From the NCBI GenBank assembly GCA_003170475.1, contig PMZI01000026.1:189173-253172 (forward strand): a DNA stretch of 64,000 nt. The letters are read 5' to 3'. The stretch comes from Ignavibacteriota bacterium. GTDB lineage: Bacteria; Bacteroidota; Ignavibacteria; UBA10030. The number at the start of each line of letters is the position of its first letter. Position 1 is the first letter of the stretch. Below, piece after piece: positions 35,491-44,623 of the stretch. Under the pieces are notes generated by a model. That model saw only the letters and a program-made list of their open reading frames with translations. It ran no database searches and was not told the origin of the DNA. The position numbers were made by a program, and so were the translations under genes.

Positions 35491-37011
35491 TTACCATGAG
35501 TACCGGATGGTGTAAGAGATTGTCTTCTCACTGCCCTTGCTGATCTTTACAGGAAACCTCAATGTCGTTTGGTCGGCTTTCGTCCAGTCGCCGGTGCTTT
35601 TGACGATCTCCCATTGGCTCCAACGCCAGGGGTGCTCGTAGATTTGTATCTCCACCGGCTCTTCCTTGTGGTTTCTCACTTTTATTTCAATGGTTTCTTC
35701 GACAACCCGCCCGGAGGAGTAGGATTTGAAATCTTTCTGCACGCGTTCTCCGACGATGTCGAATGCATCACCAAGATACAACCGCAATTCTTCGTCCTTC
35801 GGTGTATGGTCGATCTGATCTTCGCCTACGAACTGTTCTTTGCCCTCATCATCCCGTTTGTAGACCCGCACTTTTCCTTTCGGGAGTGGGATGCCAAGCC
35901 CGGAGGATTGGTCATTTTTGAAGGTCACATAAACACCAACCTTTGAATTTGACTGCTGTCCGAAACTTCCCTGCGAACGATAGGAATAGTTGCGGTACCA
36001 ATATCTCCATTGGTCTCCGAGGCCGTCAAAGATGAAGACCTTCTGCGCAGGCACGTTATTCGCCGATGTGAGTTCAATCTGCTTCGTCTCGTTGTTATTA
36101 ATGTCGGTATGGCGCTGCAGGGAATACAGTTTGTACTCAAACAACTCTGACTGTTGAAACTGGGGTGCGTTGGCCTCCTGGGCTCGCATGTTCTTGCCTG
36201 AAAGCATGGCATCATACTTCATCGCGTCTTTGACGACGTTGACATCCCCGGCAACCAGTTTAAGCCCTGCGTTGTGAAAGCTGGTGCCGGAGTTGTTCGT
36301 AATCGTCACCCACCCTGTGAGATCGATTTTTGAATCGTTGGCGTTGAGCAATGCGACATAGTTGCACGTCCACGACAATTGTCCGGCCAGGTAGCTGATT
36401 TCAGATTTATGCTGACCATCTTTATTCGAGTTGAGAAGCCACTCGAGTTGCGGTTGCAGAATCAAGCCCTCGGGCAATGCAGGCAAGACCAGCCTCCCGA
36501 CAGGATTGATCTCAATTTTGCCCCCGATTTCCACTATCATTCCTCCGGTGGAGTAATAGCTTGGGGCAGAATTTCCATATTGAGGCTGAAAGGCATAGCC
36601 TGTTGCGATCAGTCTCCCACGAACCGAATACTCCTTTTTTGTTGAAGGTTCCTCACGGATGAATTGCACTTCTTTTCCGATGTATTTTTCGAGGAGCTTC
36701 GCTTGATGAACGAGATCGTACTGATAATTCTGCTCGAGGACGCGCACACCTCGCGGGTCGACAAGACTCAGATAGTGCAGCGATGTTCCGTCGATGGTCG
36801 AAGGGATCTCGGGCAGGGTGACCCTGTTCAGGCCTTTGATCAATTTGATCGTCCTTTCTTCGCGGATGAGCGAAAGATTCTGATTGTAGATCGTAAGGTC
36901 GACGGAGGTTCTGTCGCCTGCGATGGTTTGCGGGATTGATTGGGCAGACAGCAAAGCGCTGAAGGCCGCCGTGAGCAGCATTTGCTTCAAAAACCCATGA
37001 ATCCGTGTCAT
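35491..37011 (-). CDS. DUF4139 domain protein, exported
   Basis: 506 residues from ATG 37011 with GGAGG eight bases upstream; the frame continues 80 codons further up without a start signal. A signal peptide (LLTAAFSALLSAQ) is followed by an N-terminal domain (SVDLTIYNQNLSLIREERTIKL) and a DUF4139 domain (WTCNYVALLNANDSKIDLTGWVTITNNSGTSF, then GKVRVYKRDDEGKEQFVGED). Function unknown; these beta-rich proteins are often found beside VWA proteins in envelopes. Divergent from the second ECF gene. Confidence 0.82.
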   Translation of the reverse strand: MTRIHGFLKQMLLTAAFSALLSAQSIPQTIAGDRTSVDLTIYNQNLSLIREERTIKLIKGLNRVTLPEIPSTIDGTSLHYLSLVDPRGVRVLEQNYQYDLVHQAKLLEKYIGKEVQFIREEPSTKKEYSVRGRLIATGYAFQPQYGNSAPSYYSTGGMIVEIGGKIEINPVGRLVLPALPEGLILQPQLEWLLNSNKDGQHKSEISYLAGQLSWTCNYVALLNANDSKIDLTGWVTITNNSGTSFHNAGLKLVAGDVNVVKDAMKYDAMLSGKNMRAQEANAPQFQQSELFEYKLYSLQRHTDINNNETKQIELTSANNVPAQKVFIFDGLGDQWRYWYRNYSYRSQGSFGQQSNSKVGVYVTFKNDQSSGLGIPLPKGKVRVYKRDDEGKEQFVGEDQIDHTPKDEELRLYLGDAFDIVGERVQKDFKSYSSGRVVEETIEIKVRNHKEEPVEIQIYEHPWRWSQWEIVKSTGDWTKADQTTLRFPVKISKGSEKTISYTIRYSW

Positions 37012-37117
37012 AAAGCCTCCGGTGGTTAGTTTGAAATAGAGTGCGGTTATTAGTACTTTCTGGTGGTTTTCGTCATTCACCTTCTGCTTATTGATGACAT
37101 TAACTATTGAAAGGTAA

Positions 37118-37684
37118 ATGAAGCTGTCCCTCTTTTTTCTTACACCCGATGCTAAGATTCTGGATCTCATCCGAAAAGGGGACGAGGAAGCTTTGGTGAC
37201 TTTGTACGAGTCGAACCGGAGACCGATTGCGACGTACATTGCCCGCAACAACGGAACGATTGAGGACGCTCACGATATGCTGCAGGAATCGCTCGTGATT
37301 CTCTGGGAGCGAATCCGGGCAGGAAGTTTTGAGTACAAGGCGCACCTCAGTACTTTCATCTACGCGACGGTGAAGAACTTGTGGTTGCAGCGATTAAGAA
37401 AGAAGAAACTTTTCTCGTCTGCCGAAATCGATCCAGAAGCTCATGAAGATCAGTCTCCGTCAGCGCTGGAGGGCCTCATTGCGACAGAGCGGGTGGAGAT
37501 GGTGAGGGATGCCCTTGAGACGATCGGAGAGCAATGCAGGAAATTGCTCCTTTTGTTCTATTGGGAAGAACAATCGATGGAGGAAATTGCCGTGCATCTG
37601 GGTTTCGCAAATGCCGACACCGCCAAAGCCAAGAAATACCAGTGCAAGAAAGCGCTGGAGCAAGCACTTCATCGGCTCCAGTAA
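37118..37684 (+). CDS. ECF-family RNA polymerase sigma factor (second)
   Basis: 188 residues from ATG 37118 after GAAAGGTAA. Region 2 reads LIRKGDEEALVTLYESNRRPIATYIARNNGTIEDAHDMLQESLVILWERI and region 4 CRKLLLLFYWEEQSMEEIAVHLGFANADTAKAKKYQCKKAL. Region 4 is close to the variant sigma-like proteins of Bacteroidota-type lineages in which K-YQCKKAL replaces the usual R-H-RAL. A membrane protein with a zf-HC2 motif follows after 18 bases, completing a sigma/anti-sigma pair. Confidence 0.88.
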   Translation: MKLSLFFLTPDAKILDLIRKGDEEALVTLYESNRRPIATYIARNNGTIEDAHDMLQESLVILWERIRAGSFEYKAHLSTFIYATVKNLWLQRLRKKKLFSSAEIDPEAHEDQSPSALEGLIATERVEMVRDALETIGEQCRKLLLLFYWEEQSMEEIAVHLGFANADTAKAKKYQCKKALEQALHRLQ

Positions 37685-37702
37685 CGCCAAAGGACAAACG
37701 AC

Positions 37703-38806
37703 GTGTCTGAATCCAGAGATATTCATTGGTCAGAAGACGAAGACCTCTTGGAGCAATTTGTGCTTGGTCGACTCGAATCGGTTCAAGTCGCAAGACTCGA
37801 GAAGCATCTTCAAGAGTGTGACCGATGCCGGATAGCTGTGGCGAAAGAGCGCGAACTCGCCGCAGGGATCCGCCTTGCTGGACGCCAAACCGTGAAGCAT
37901 AGGCTGGCCCAGAGGCTTGAACAACGTAGGTACCGCAGCGCCGGCTGGTATCGCGTTGCCGGAGTGGCGGCGGGAATAGTGCTTCTGGTGACCATTGGCA
38001 TCTATAATAGATGGTTTGCCGCAAACGAAACACAGACGGACAAACAAGACAGGACCGACAGGATCGAGAAACATGTCGAGCCTGAGCCCCCGCGCTCGCC
38101 TGAAAGGCAAGTGACGGACGCTGAAAAGCCAGCTGGCGATGCTTCACGACAATCGGCCGCTGAGAACAGGCAAAAAGCGCCGAGCCTTGCCGCTGGGGCG
38201 CCAAGGGCGGCTGGAGCGCAATCGGGAAACATCACGGATGCTCGAGTCGATAGGCTCAAAGACCTCAAGGCGACGAATGTCGCCGAAGAGGCAGAGCGCC
38301 GCGAGAAAAAGGATCGAATCACTATTGTAACAGGTTCTTCAACGGTCTCAGCGGCCTGGGTACAGGGAATCGTGATCACGGAACGCGATCAAAATGAACC
38401 CATGCCAATGGAGACCGGGGCGAAGGCGAAGGATGAGCGAGCGGTCCTTCGAAAAGGAAAGGAAGAGAACTTCCTGGCGGGTAAATCAGTGAATGCCAAG
38501 GCAAGTCAAAACACCATTCAGAATTTCACTGTCACACAGAAACTTATTTCTGACCTCCCCGCATCTCAGCGAACTCATCTCCAAGAAGCAGCTTCAGTCC
38601 AGACACTCCTTCAGAGAAATCCGACAGGCACGCAGATCACCGTGTTCCTGGATTCACTCCTGACGAAAAAGGAGTTCGACCAATCACGTGTGAAGACGAT
38701 CGGTGAAGATTCGATCATCTTGAATATTGGTAAGCGGATGGTTGGCTACAGGCTTCCACCTGATTGGACTGGACAAGGAGTGCAACAAACGCGGAAAGAG
38801 AAATAG
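37703..38806 (+). CDS. Putative zf-HC2 anti-sigma factor, membrane-anchored
   Basis: 367 residues from GTG 37703. The N-terminal motif LEKHLQECDRCRIAVAKE carries His-x3-Cys-x2-Cys. One membrane helix (about 78-98, YRVAGVAAGIVLLVTIGIY) is followed by a long charged, Ala/Arg/Glu-rich low-complexity stretch and a compact C-terminal part (VQTLLQRNPTGTQITVFLDSLL). It should hold the sigma factor encoded just upstream at the membrane. The external sensing part resembles nothing I recognise. Confidence 0.78.
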   Translation: MSESRDIHWSEDEDLLEQFVLGRLESVQVARLEKHLQECDRCRIAVAKERELAAGIRLAGRQTVKHRLAQRLEQRRYRSAGWYRVAGVAAGIVLLVTIGIYNRWFAANETQTDKQDRTDRIEKHVEPEPPRSPERQVTDAEKPAGDASRQSAAENRQKAPSLAAGAPRAAGAQSGNITDARVDRLKDLKATNVAEEAERREKKDRITIVTGSSTVSAAWVQGIVITERDQNEPMPMETGAKAKDERAVLRKGKEENFLAGKSVNAKASQNTIQNFTVTQKLISDLPASQRTHLQEAASVQTLLQRNPTGTQITVFLDSLLTKKEFDQSRVKTIGEDSIILNIGKRMVGYRLPPDWTGQGVQQTRKEK

Positions 38807-39085
38807 ACGGCTTGCTCCTCCAGTCCATGGCATGTTGGTTCTCGTCTTCGATCAGTGTCGCACTCGGCTGATCGCCTGACCCTCCAGCTTCTTCTCACAT
38901 CTCTATTCCAATTGACGCCGCATTTCATCCCTGCCCACGTCCGTTTCGTCCCATCGTCGGTATTTTTCGAGCCATCTCCTGTGACCCAACACCTCATCGT
39001 GGAACACGAATCCGAGTCCGTCGTCTAACGGTGAAAGAGCAACACCCAACGAATCTATCAAGAACTTCTATGAGGAGACATCATC

Positions 39086-40117
39086 GTGAAAAGGATACTC
39101 ATTCTCGGTTTTGTGTTGTGTTCAATGCTCGCAGGGATACTTGGTCTAGCGAGTGCCCAGATCCTCAAGGTGCAAAAGAAGGAAACAGGTTCTTCGAAAA
39201 GTGGGTGGCTCGGTGTAAGCATCCAGGACATCACTTCTGAAATGAAGAAGGCGATGGAGTTGAAATCACGCGAGGGAGCTCTCGTGAGTGACGTTGTGAA
39301 AAAGAGCCCCGCGGACTCGGCAGGCATCCGGGAGAAGGATGTGATCGTGCAGTTTGGGGGAGAGACTATTTCCGATGCGTCAGAACTTCAGAAAGCAGTT
39401 GCCGATACGAAACCCGGGACGAAAGTGCCGGTTGTTGTGATGCGCAAAGGCGACAAGAAAACAATTGATGTTGTTGTTGGCAGGCAAAAGGAGAGCCGAA
39501 GCTTCACGGTGAGATCCTCCAGGTCTTTCAGTGGACCCGAGTTGTTCTCGGGTGGCCGGAATGCGCAGGGAATGGCGCTGAGGCAACTGAATGATCAACT
39601 GGCGAAGTATTTTGATGTCCCGGAAGGAACGGGCGTGCTTGTGTGGGAGGTCGAAAAAGGGAGTGTGGCGGAGAAGGCTGGAGTCAACGCTGGTGATGTG
39701 ATCACGGTGATAGGGAAGAAAAAGATCAAGGTTCTGCGCGATGTTTCGAGGGCTTTGGGAATCTATGATGAAGGAGAGAAGGCGGAAATAGACATTCTGA
39801 GGAAGGGAGTCCGGAAGACCCTTACGCTGGAAGTCGAAGAGGGGAATGACGGAGAAGGGTATCACTATTGGTTCAACGAAGGACCATTCAAAAGTCGTAA
39901 CGAGAGCATGTTCTTTACTGTGCCGGAGTTCGATGTCAACGTGCCTTCGATCGATCCTGAGATCGAGATCGGATCAGTTCATCCGGACTTCGATAATCTG
40001 AGGATTGAGACGAACAATCTCCGCGAACGTTTGAGGGATCAATCGACTCAACTGCGCGAGAAGATCCAGAACGAAGTGAGACCTCGTATCAGTGTACGTA
40101 TCAGCCGTAGTATCTAA
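39086..40117 (+). CDS. Exported two-PDZ-domain protein
   Basis: 343 residues from GTG 39086 with GAGGAG upstream. Signal peptide (ILILGFVLCSMLAGILGLASA), first PDZ domain about residues 35-140 (WLGVSIQDITSEMKKAM, ADSAGIREKDVIVQFGGETI) and second about 165-255 (VPEGTGVLVWEVEKGSVAEKAGVNAGDVI). There is no trypsin-like HtrA domain. The C-terminal 80 residues contain acidic repeats (DVNVPSIDPEIEIGSVHPDF) and a coiled coil. It may bind misfolded or C-terminal peptides in the periplasm as an envelope-stress scaffold, which suits its position after the second sigma/anti-sigma pair. Confidence 0.85.
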   Translation: MKRILILGFVLCSMLAGILGLASAQILKVQKKETGSSKSGWLGVSIQDITSEMKKAMELKSREGALVSDVVKKSPADSAGIREKDVIVQFGGETISDASELQKAVADTKPGTKVPVVVMRKGDKKTIDVVVGRQKESRSFTVRSSRSFSGPELFSGGRNAQGMALRQLNDQLAKYFDVPEGTGVLVWEVEKGSVAEKAGVNAGDVITVIGKKKIKVLRDVSRALGIYDEGEKAEIDILRKGVRKTLTLEVEEGNDGEGYHYWFNEGPFKSRNESMFFTVPEFDVNVPSIDPEIEIGSVHPDFDNLRIETNNLRERLRDQSTQLREKIQNEVRPRISVRISRSI

Positions 40118-40144
40118 TCCACCCACCATATCCCAATACAAACC

Positions 40145-40178
40145 GAAGCCACGCGTGAATACGCGTGGCTTCTTGCTT
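40145..40178 (+). terminator. Terminator after the PDZ protein gene
   Basis: GAAGCCACGCGT and ACGCGTGGCTTC form a perfect 12-base stem with a four-base loop (40145-40172), followed by TTGCTTTTT. Confidence 0.9.
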
Positions 40179-40277
40179 TTTCGGCGATTCCAGGCGGTGC
40201 AAAGACGTAACCTTCGGTCCATCTTCTCTTGCCAATGAAGCGAACTTGGAGTAACTTCATTCACTTAGGGCACTTGA

Positions 40278-41699
40278 ATGGCACTCCGTTCCTCAAAATA
40301 TGGCCGTGTTTTTGACCTCCTGCCGGAGATGATCTTTATTGTCGATAGTGATCAGAAGATTGTCGATCACAACGTGGTTGCGGCGACCGAGACAGGGTAT
40401 GCCCCGGTCGATCTTCTGCACAGTTCGTTTGAAATCATTCTTCAGCCCGAGCAACGAAGGACGCTCCTGAGCATTCTCAAGACGGACTACGGCGAGCAGT
40501 CGCTTGAGACGAAATTCGTCCGCGCCGATAAGACCATCATGGATGTTCAGGTAGACCTGAGAAGATTGTACACTGCGGAACGGTTCTATTCTGTCCTCAT
40601 CGCAAAGGATATCACGGAGCAGAAGAAGAAGGAACTTGACTACCTCCGATACTCCAACGTCATGCAGCACACGGTCAATCCCATACAGATCACCGATGCC
40701 AGCGGGAAAATGATCTACGTCAATCCTGCGTTTGAACGAGCGAGCGGATTTTCGAACGAAGAGCTCATTGGAAGGAATCCGAGAATCCTGAACAGTGGCA
40801 GATATTCGCGTGAGTTCTGGAAATCCGTGTGGGACCACATCACCACCCGCAAGGTGTGGGTTGGCGAAATTGAGAATAGAAGGAAAGATGGGAGTCCTTT
40901 CCACACCGAGTTGGTTATTTCGCCAATCGTGGATGGAAACGGACATATCGTGGGTTTTCTTGGTGCCCACCGTGATATTACAGAGCAAAAGATCCTTGAA
41001 CAACAGCTTGTGCGTTCTCAAAAAATGGAAAGCATCGGTACCCTTGCGGCGGGCATTGCTCACGAAGTTGGAAACCCTCTGACCTCTATCTCATCACTCG
41101 TGCAGGTTATCCAACGGACCACGGCGGATGAGTTCGCGAAGGACAAGTTGGAGTTGATCAAGGATCAGATTAATCGGATAGCCAGGATTATTAGAGACCT
41201 CGTCGATTTCTCCCGTCCCTCGTCCTACGTGATCAAGCCGACGGATGTCAACAAGGTCATTCGTGAGGCTCTGAACATCGTCCAGTACGGCAAGAAGGTT
41301 AAAGACATTGCTTTCACGCTTGAGTTGGCGGATGATCTGCAGAGCCTTCCCGTCGTGCCGGACCAGCTCGCGCAGGTCTTCATCAATATCCTCATGAATG
41401 CTGTCGATTCACTTGACGGGAAGCCCGGTTCAATTTGGATCCAATCACGTGTCGATGGGGAGATGGTGGAAGTGCTCGTCAAAGATACGGGGAAAGGAAT
41501 AGCTCCGGACGATCGCGAAAAAATCTTTGAACCGTTCTTTACGACGAAGGCGGTTGGGAAGGGGACTGGTCTCGGTCTGTGGGTTAGCTACGGAATAGTC
41601 CAGAGTTTTGGAGGAGACATCGAAGTCGATAGTGATCTTGGCAGAGGAAGCACATTCACAATTCAATTACCGGTCAATGGAAAAGAGCAGAGGAGTTGA
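40278..41699 (+). CDS. Two-PAS sensor histidine kinase (NtrB-like)
   Basis: 473 residues, soluble. PAS domains occupy about 10-120 ([22 protein letters not shown]) and 125-245 ([25 protein letters not shown], then the PAC segment [13 protein letters not shown]). The H-box is [21 protein letters not shown]; catalytic boxes are [26 protein letters not shown] and [18 protein letters not shown]. It is coupled by a 1-base stop/start overlap to an NtrC-type regulator, so it is very probably that regulator's kinase. A cytoplasmic cue, perhaps redox or ligand bound by PAS, is inferred. Confidence 0.93.
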   Translation: MALRSSKYGRVFDLLPEMIFIVDSDQKIVDHNVVAATETGYAPVDLLHSSFEIILQPEQRRTLLSILKTDYGEQSLETKFVRADKTIMDVQVDLRRLYTAERFYSVLIAKDITEQKKKELDYLRYSNVMQHTVNPIQITDASGKMIYVNPAFERASGFSNEELIGRNPRILNSGRYSREFWKSVWDHITTRKVWVGEIENRRKDGSPFHTELVISPIVDGNGHIVGFLGAHRDITEQKILEQQLVRSQKMESIGTLAAGIAHEVGNPLTSISSLVQVIQRTTADEFAKDKLELIKDQINRIARIIRDLVDFSRPSSYVIKPTDVNKVIREALNIVQYGKKVKDIAFTLELADDLQSLPVVPDQLAQVFINILMNAVDSLDGKPGSIWIQSRVDGEMVEVLVKDTGKGIAPDDREKIFEPFFTTKAVGKGTGLGLWVSYGIVQSFGGDIEVDSDLGRGSTFTIQLPVNGKEQRS

Positions 41700-43066
41700 T
41701 GGCAGAGCGCATTTTGGTTGTTGACGATGAGCAGATTATCCGGGAATCGCTGGGTTTCGTTCTGAAGAAAGAGGGATTCCAGGTAGAAGAGGCGGCTAAC
41801 GGCCGGGAAGCTCTATCAAAACAGGAAGCCCATCCGTTCGATGTTGTGATCTCAGATATTGAAATGCCCGAAATGCGGGGAATGGAGCTGTTGGAGCACA
41901 TCACCAAGCGGACGCCCCAGACCTTTGTTATCATGATCACTGCGTTCGCCTCGGTAGAAACGGCGATCGCGGCACTACGCCGGGGTGCATACGACTATGT
42001 CTTGAAGCCGATTGATTTCGATGATATCCTTCATCGGATCCGAAAGCTCCTCGAGCACCGCGCCTTGTCGCTTGAAAACTCATTGCTGCGGCAAGAGATC
42101 AACAGGACATATGATTTCGACCAGATCATCGGTCAAAGTCAAAGCATGAAGAACATCTTCCAGATCATTAAGCGGGTGGCCGGGAGTGACGGAACGGTCT
42201 TGATTACGGGGAAAAGTGGCACTGGAAAGGAACTGGTTGCAAGAGCCATCCACTACAACAGCAACCGGAAGGCGAAGAGATTCGTCGCCATCAATTGCGG
42301 CGCGATAGTGGAGACCCTTTTCGAGAGTGAGTTGTTTGGCCACAAGAAAGGATCATTTACCGGAGCGACGACCGACAAAGAAGGACTCTTCAAGGTTGCA
42401 GATGGAGGGTCGGTTTTCCTTGATGAGGTCAGCGAAATCCCGTTGCATCTTCAGGTCAAGCTGCTTCGGGCTATTGAACAGAAGGAAGTCATACCGGTCG
42501 GGCATACGGATCCAATCACCATCGACCTCCGCATCATTGCAGCGACCAACAGGGATCTCCGGCAGGAAGTAGAGAATGGAAAGTTCAGGGAGGATCTGTT
42601 TTATCGGCTGAACGTTGTGGAAGTGGACTTGCCGTCGCTCAGCGAGAGGAAAGAAGACATTCCGCTTCTCTGTCAACACTTCCTCGAAGCGTACAGGAAA
42701 CATATGGGGCGGCCCATCCAGGGATTCACGAATGAAGCGATGGGCGCGCTCATTCAGTACCAGTGGAAAGGCGAAGTCCGTGAACTCGAGAACGCGGTGG
42801 AACGAGCTGTTATCTTCTGTGACAAAGAATTCATCGGTCTTGAACACCTGCCGGATTACTTCCGTCTGATTGTAGCTCAGCATACGTCCATCGTCCCCGG
42901 TGGTCATCAGACCCTTCGCGATGCAGTCAAGGCCTTCGAGCGGACATATATCGAACAAGTGCTTGCGCAGAATGATCGCAACAAGGAAGCGACCGCTCTC
43001 GCCTTGGGGGTGAGTCTGTCGTCACTGTACCGGAAGATGGAAGAGCTCGAAATTCCGACCCGATAG
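41699..43066 (+). CDS. NtrC-family sigma-54-dependent response regulator
   Basis: 455 residues from ATG 41699 with AGGAG upstream. Receiver domain 1-120 (VVDDEQIIRESL, VISDIEMPEM, VLKPIDFD); AAA+ domain 140-380 with Walker A GKSGTGKE, the sigma-54 contact loop GSFTGA (a Ser for the second residue of GAFTGA) and Walker B GGSVFLDEVSEIP; then a Fis-type helix-turn-helix at the C terminus (NKEATALALGVSLSSLYRKMEEL). It activates sigma-54 polymerase when phosphorylated by the kinase encoded upstream. Sigma-54 elements in this window at 43218, 49604 and near the pilin-like genes are candidate targets. Confidence 0.94.
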   Translation: MAERILVVDDEQIIRESLGFVLKKEGFQVEEAANGREALSKQEAHPFDVVISDIEMPEMRGMELLEHITKRTPQTFVIMITAFASVETAIAALRRGAYDYVLKPIDFDDILHRIRKLLEHRALSLENSLLRQEINRTYDFDQIIGQSQSMKNIFQIIKRVAGSDGTVLITGKSGTGKELVARAIHYNSNRKAKRFVAINCGAIVETLFESELFGHKKGSFTGATTDKEGLFKVADGGSVFLDEVSEIPLHLQVKLLRAIEQKEVIPVGHTDPITIDLRIIAATNRDLRQEVENGKFREDLFYRLNVVEVDLPSLSERKEDIPLLCQHFLEAYRKHMGRPIQGFTNEAMGALIQYQWKGEVRELENAVERAVIFCDKEFIGLEHLPDYFRLIVAQHTSIVPGGHQTLRDAVKAFERTYIEQVLAQNDRNKEATALALGVSLSSLYRKMEELEIPTR

Positions 43067-43076
43067 CAATGAAAAG

Positions 43077-43095
43077 AGTCCGTAGGCGGACAATT
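43077..43095 (+). terminator. Weak hairpin after the NtrC-type gene
   Basis: GTCCG and CGGAC form a 5-base stem with a four-base loop (43077-43090), followed by AATTTATTGTTG. Short, so only possibly a terminator. Confidence 0.35.
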
Positions 43096-43217
43096 TATTG
43101 TTGTTTAGCAACCTTTTGCTCCCGTTCTAAAGTTTGAGAATTCTCTCGTCCCGTCATTCCTAATATTGAACAAGCTGCGATATCCCCCTCAAATGGGCTG
43201 GCCAATTCGAGTCGAAT

Positions 43218-43235
43218 TTGGCAGTCCCCCTGCAT
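43218..43235 (+). promoter_or_regulatory. Sigma-54 promoter, upstream copy (Fis-like gene)
   Basis: TTGGCAGTCCCCCTGCAT keeps GG (43220-43221) and GC (43232-43233) ten bases apart. It lies 35 bases before a second and stronger element. Confidence 0.6.
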
Positions 43236-43252
43236 ATTTTCTGTACTTCCAA

Positions 43253-43270
43253 TTGGCACGTTCCTTGCAC
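43253..43270 (+). promoter_or_regulatory. Sigma-54 promoter, near-perfect consensus (Fis-like gene)
   Basis: TTGGCACGTTCCTTGCAC matches the TGGCACG-N4-TTGCA consensus at every conserved base. The transcript should start about 12 bases past the GC, giving a leader of about 60 bases before the ATG at 43344. Confidence 0.88.
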
Positions 43271-43343
43271 TTTCGCAAATGGGGTAGGACTCTACTCCAG
43301 CACCGTGATATTGCAGATACCAGATAATCAACAGGAGGAACCA

Positions 43344-43610
43344 ATGGAGCGAAACAGAATGCAATCACCTGTCGGATCAGACGGATTGGTTGCGGGGAAC
43401 TTAAAGGACTCAGTTCGTACCTACGAACGTGCATTGATTATAGATGCTTTGAAGGTCAACGGTAATGACAAACGCAAGGTTGCGAAGTTGCTTGGCATCA
43501 GTTTGTCGTCGTTATATCGGAAGCTTCGCGAACTTTCCATCGAAGATCTCGATGAGTGCGGGAAGCCCGAACATGAGCACGCTTCGGAATTGAATGCTGC
43601 ACTGAACTAA
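43344..43610 (+). CDS. Standalone Fis-type helix-turn-helix protein
   Basis: 88 residues from ATG 43344 with a strong GGAGGA site; the upstream extension of the frame crosses the promoter and is not coding. The only domain is HTH_8: KDSVRTYERALIIDALKVN-GNDKRKVAKLLGISLSSLYRKLREL. It closely follows the C-terminal domain of the NtrC-type regulator just upstream (FERTYIEQVL, GVSLSSLYRKMEEL), as if that domain had been copied and freed. It has no receiver or AAA+ module, so it cannot activate sigma-54 itself; a role as a DNA-bending partner or as a competitor for the regulator's sites is likely. Confidence 0.87.
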   Translation: MERNRMQSPVGSDGLVAGNLKDSVRTYERALIIDALKVNGNDKRKVAKLLGISLSSLYRKLRELSIEDLDECGKPEHEHASELNAALN

Positions 43611-43686
43611 GATGTTGTTGCTCGATTCACAGATGCGCTACGGTTTAAGGGGAAGTCCAGAAGCGCATCCTTCTTCAAGGAGTTAG

Positions 43687-43887
43687 ATGATGAAGCCGGG
43701 CTGGTGGATTGTAGGATTTGTCGCTGCCATCGCCGTAGGCGGAACACTATGGTATCTTCGTCGCTTTCGAGGGGATGATTCAGGAGCTTTCCATTTCGTT
43801 GATGACGAAAGTGCTCTGAAGAATTTTGGAGCGTTTCCGCCTGAGGTGCCAGAGGATGAATTCGATGGCGTGAACTTTCTTTTCTGA
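43687..43887 (+). CDS. Small single-pass membrane protein
   Basis: 66 residues, AAGGAG before the ATG pair at 43687/43690. One membrane helix (GWWIVGFVAAIAVGGTLWYL) followed by a basic patch (RRFR) and an acidic tail (ESALKNFGAFPPEVPEDEFDGV). Orientation with the acidic tail inside is suggested by the RRFR stop. Function unknown. It follows the Fis-like gene by 76 bases and may share its sigma-54 promoter. Confidence 0.65.
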   Translation: MMKPGWWIVGFVAAIAVGGTLWYLRRFRGDDSGAFHFVDDESALKNFGAFPPEVPEDEFDGVNFLF

Positions 43888-43930
43888 GTTCGGCCTCAGC
43901 ACCCCAGCATCGAGTGTGCGACAAAACAAC

Positions 43931-43948
43931 GAGAGAATCCGTTCTCTC
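43931..43948 (+). terminator. Hairpin downstream of the small membrane protein gene
   Basis: GAGAGAA TCCG TTCTCTC forms a 7-base stem with a four-base loop and is followed by TTCTGT. Confidence 0.45.
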
Positions 43949-44009
43949 TTCTGTCAGTCAATGCAGGTGAGGAGGGCGCATTCCCCGAACAAACTCAGGA
44001 ACAGAATCT

Positions 44010-44064
44010 GCCCACAGGTGAGCCGCTTGTTGAATGCATGGCATTGCCGCCTGTGGGCATTTTG
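44010..44064 (+). terminator. Second hairpin, possible terminator
   Basis: GCCCACAGG (44010-44018) pairs exactly with CCTGTGGGC (44050-44058), loop 31 bases, followed by ATTTTGTT. It lies before the MarR gene. Confidence 0.5.
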
Positions 44065-44128
44065 TTACCCGGCTGCTCTTGTCAAAATTTAGAATGGCAT
44101 GTATTTCTGAGTCTTCAGGCGACGTCAG

Positions 44129-44623
44129 ATGATGAGTTTGTCGCCGATCGAACCAGTTCAAACGCTGATTCCAATGAGCACACACGACAATGAACTCGCA
44201 GAGCAACTGGCGGATCTCACGTATGAGCTGCTTGAGAACTGCCAGGTGAAGATAGAACGGACGGCGCACAAGCTGAACCTTACCGTTGCAGAGTTCAAGC
44301 TTCTACGTTCTATCGGTGACGATGAAAAAGTTGCTGCTGGCGTTCTGGCCAATAGGCTGGGGCTTTCCAGCAGCCGTCTTACACGGATCATCGATGGACT
44401 CGTTGCCAAAAGGATCGTGAAGAAAAGTGTTTGCGGCAAGGACCGTCGGGTCGTTGAGATCCAATTGACACCTGAGGGAGTCCAGACAAGTGATCAACTC
44501 AAACTCATGTATGTGACAGTTCACCAGGAAATAATTGGTCTTCTCCCCTCCGATGCCGGCGAATCTGTGATTCTCGCTATGCAAAAACTCCGCTCTGCCA
44601 CCCATGAATGGATCAAGGAGTGA
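44129..44623 (+). CDS. MarR-family transcriptional regulator
   Basis: 164 residues from ATG 44129; ATG 44174 is an alternative and neither has a strong ribosome site. A winged helix-turn-helix is clear: NLTVAEFKLLRSIGDDEKVAAGVLANRLGLSSSRLTRIIDGLVAKRIVKKS, then the wing GKDRRVVEIQLTPEGVQ. Long dimerisation helices lie at both ends. MarR proteins usually respond to small aromatic or oxidant signals and repress nearby genes. The nearest downstream gene is the T9SS-exported cytochrome, 0.7 kb away. Confidence 0.88.
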   Translation: MMSLSPIEPVQTLIPMSTHDNELAEQLADLTYELLENCQVKIERTAHKLNLTVAEFKLLRSIGDDEKVAAGVLANRLGLSSSRLTRIIDGLVAKRIVKKSVCGKDRRVVEIQLTPEGVQTSDQLKLMYVTVHQEIIGLLPSDAGESVILAMQKLRSATHEWIKE

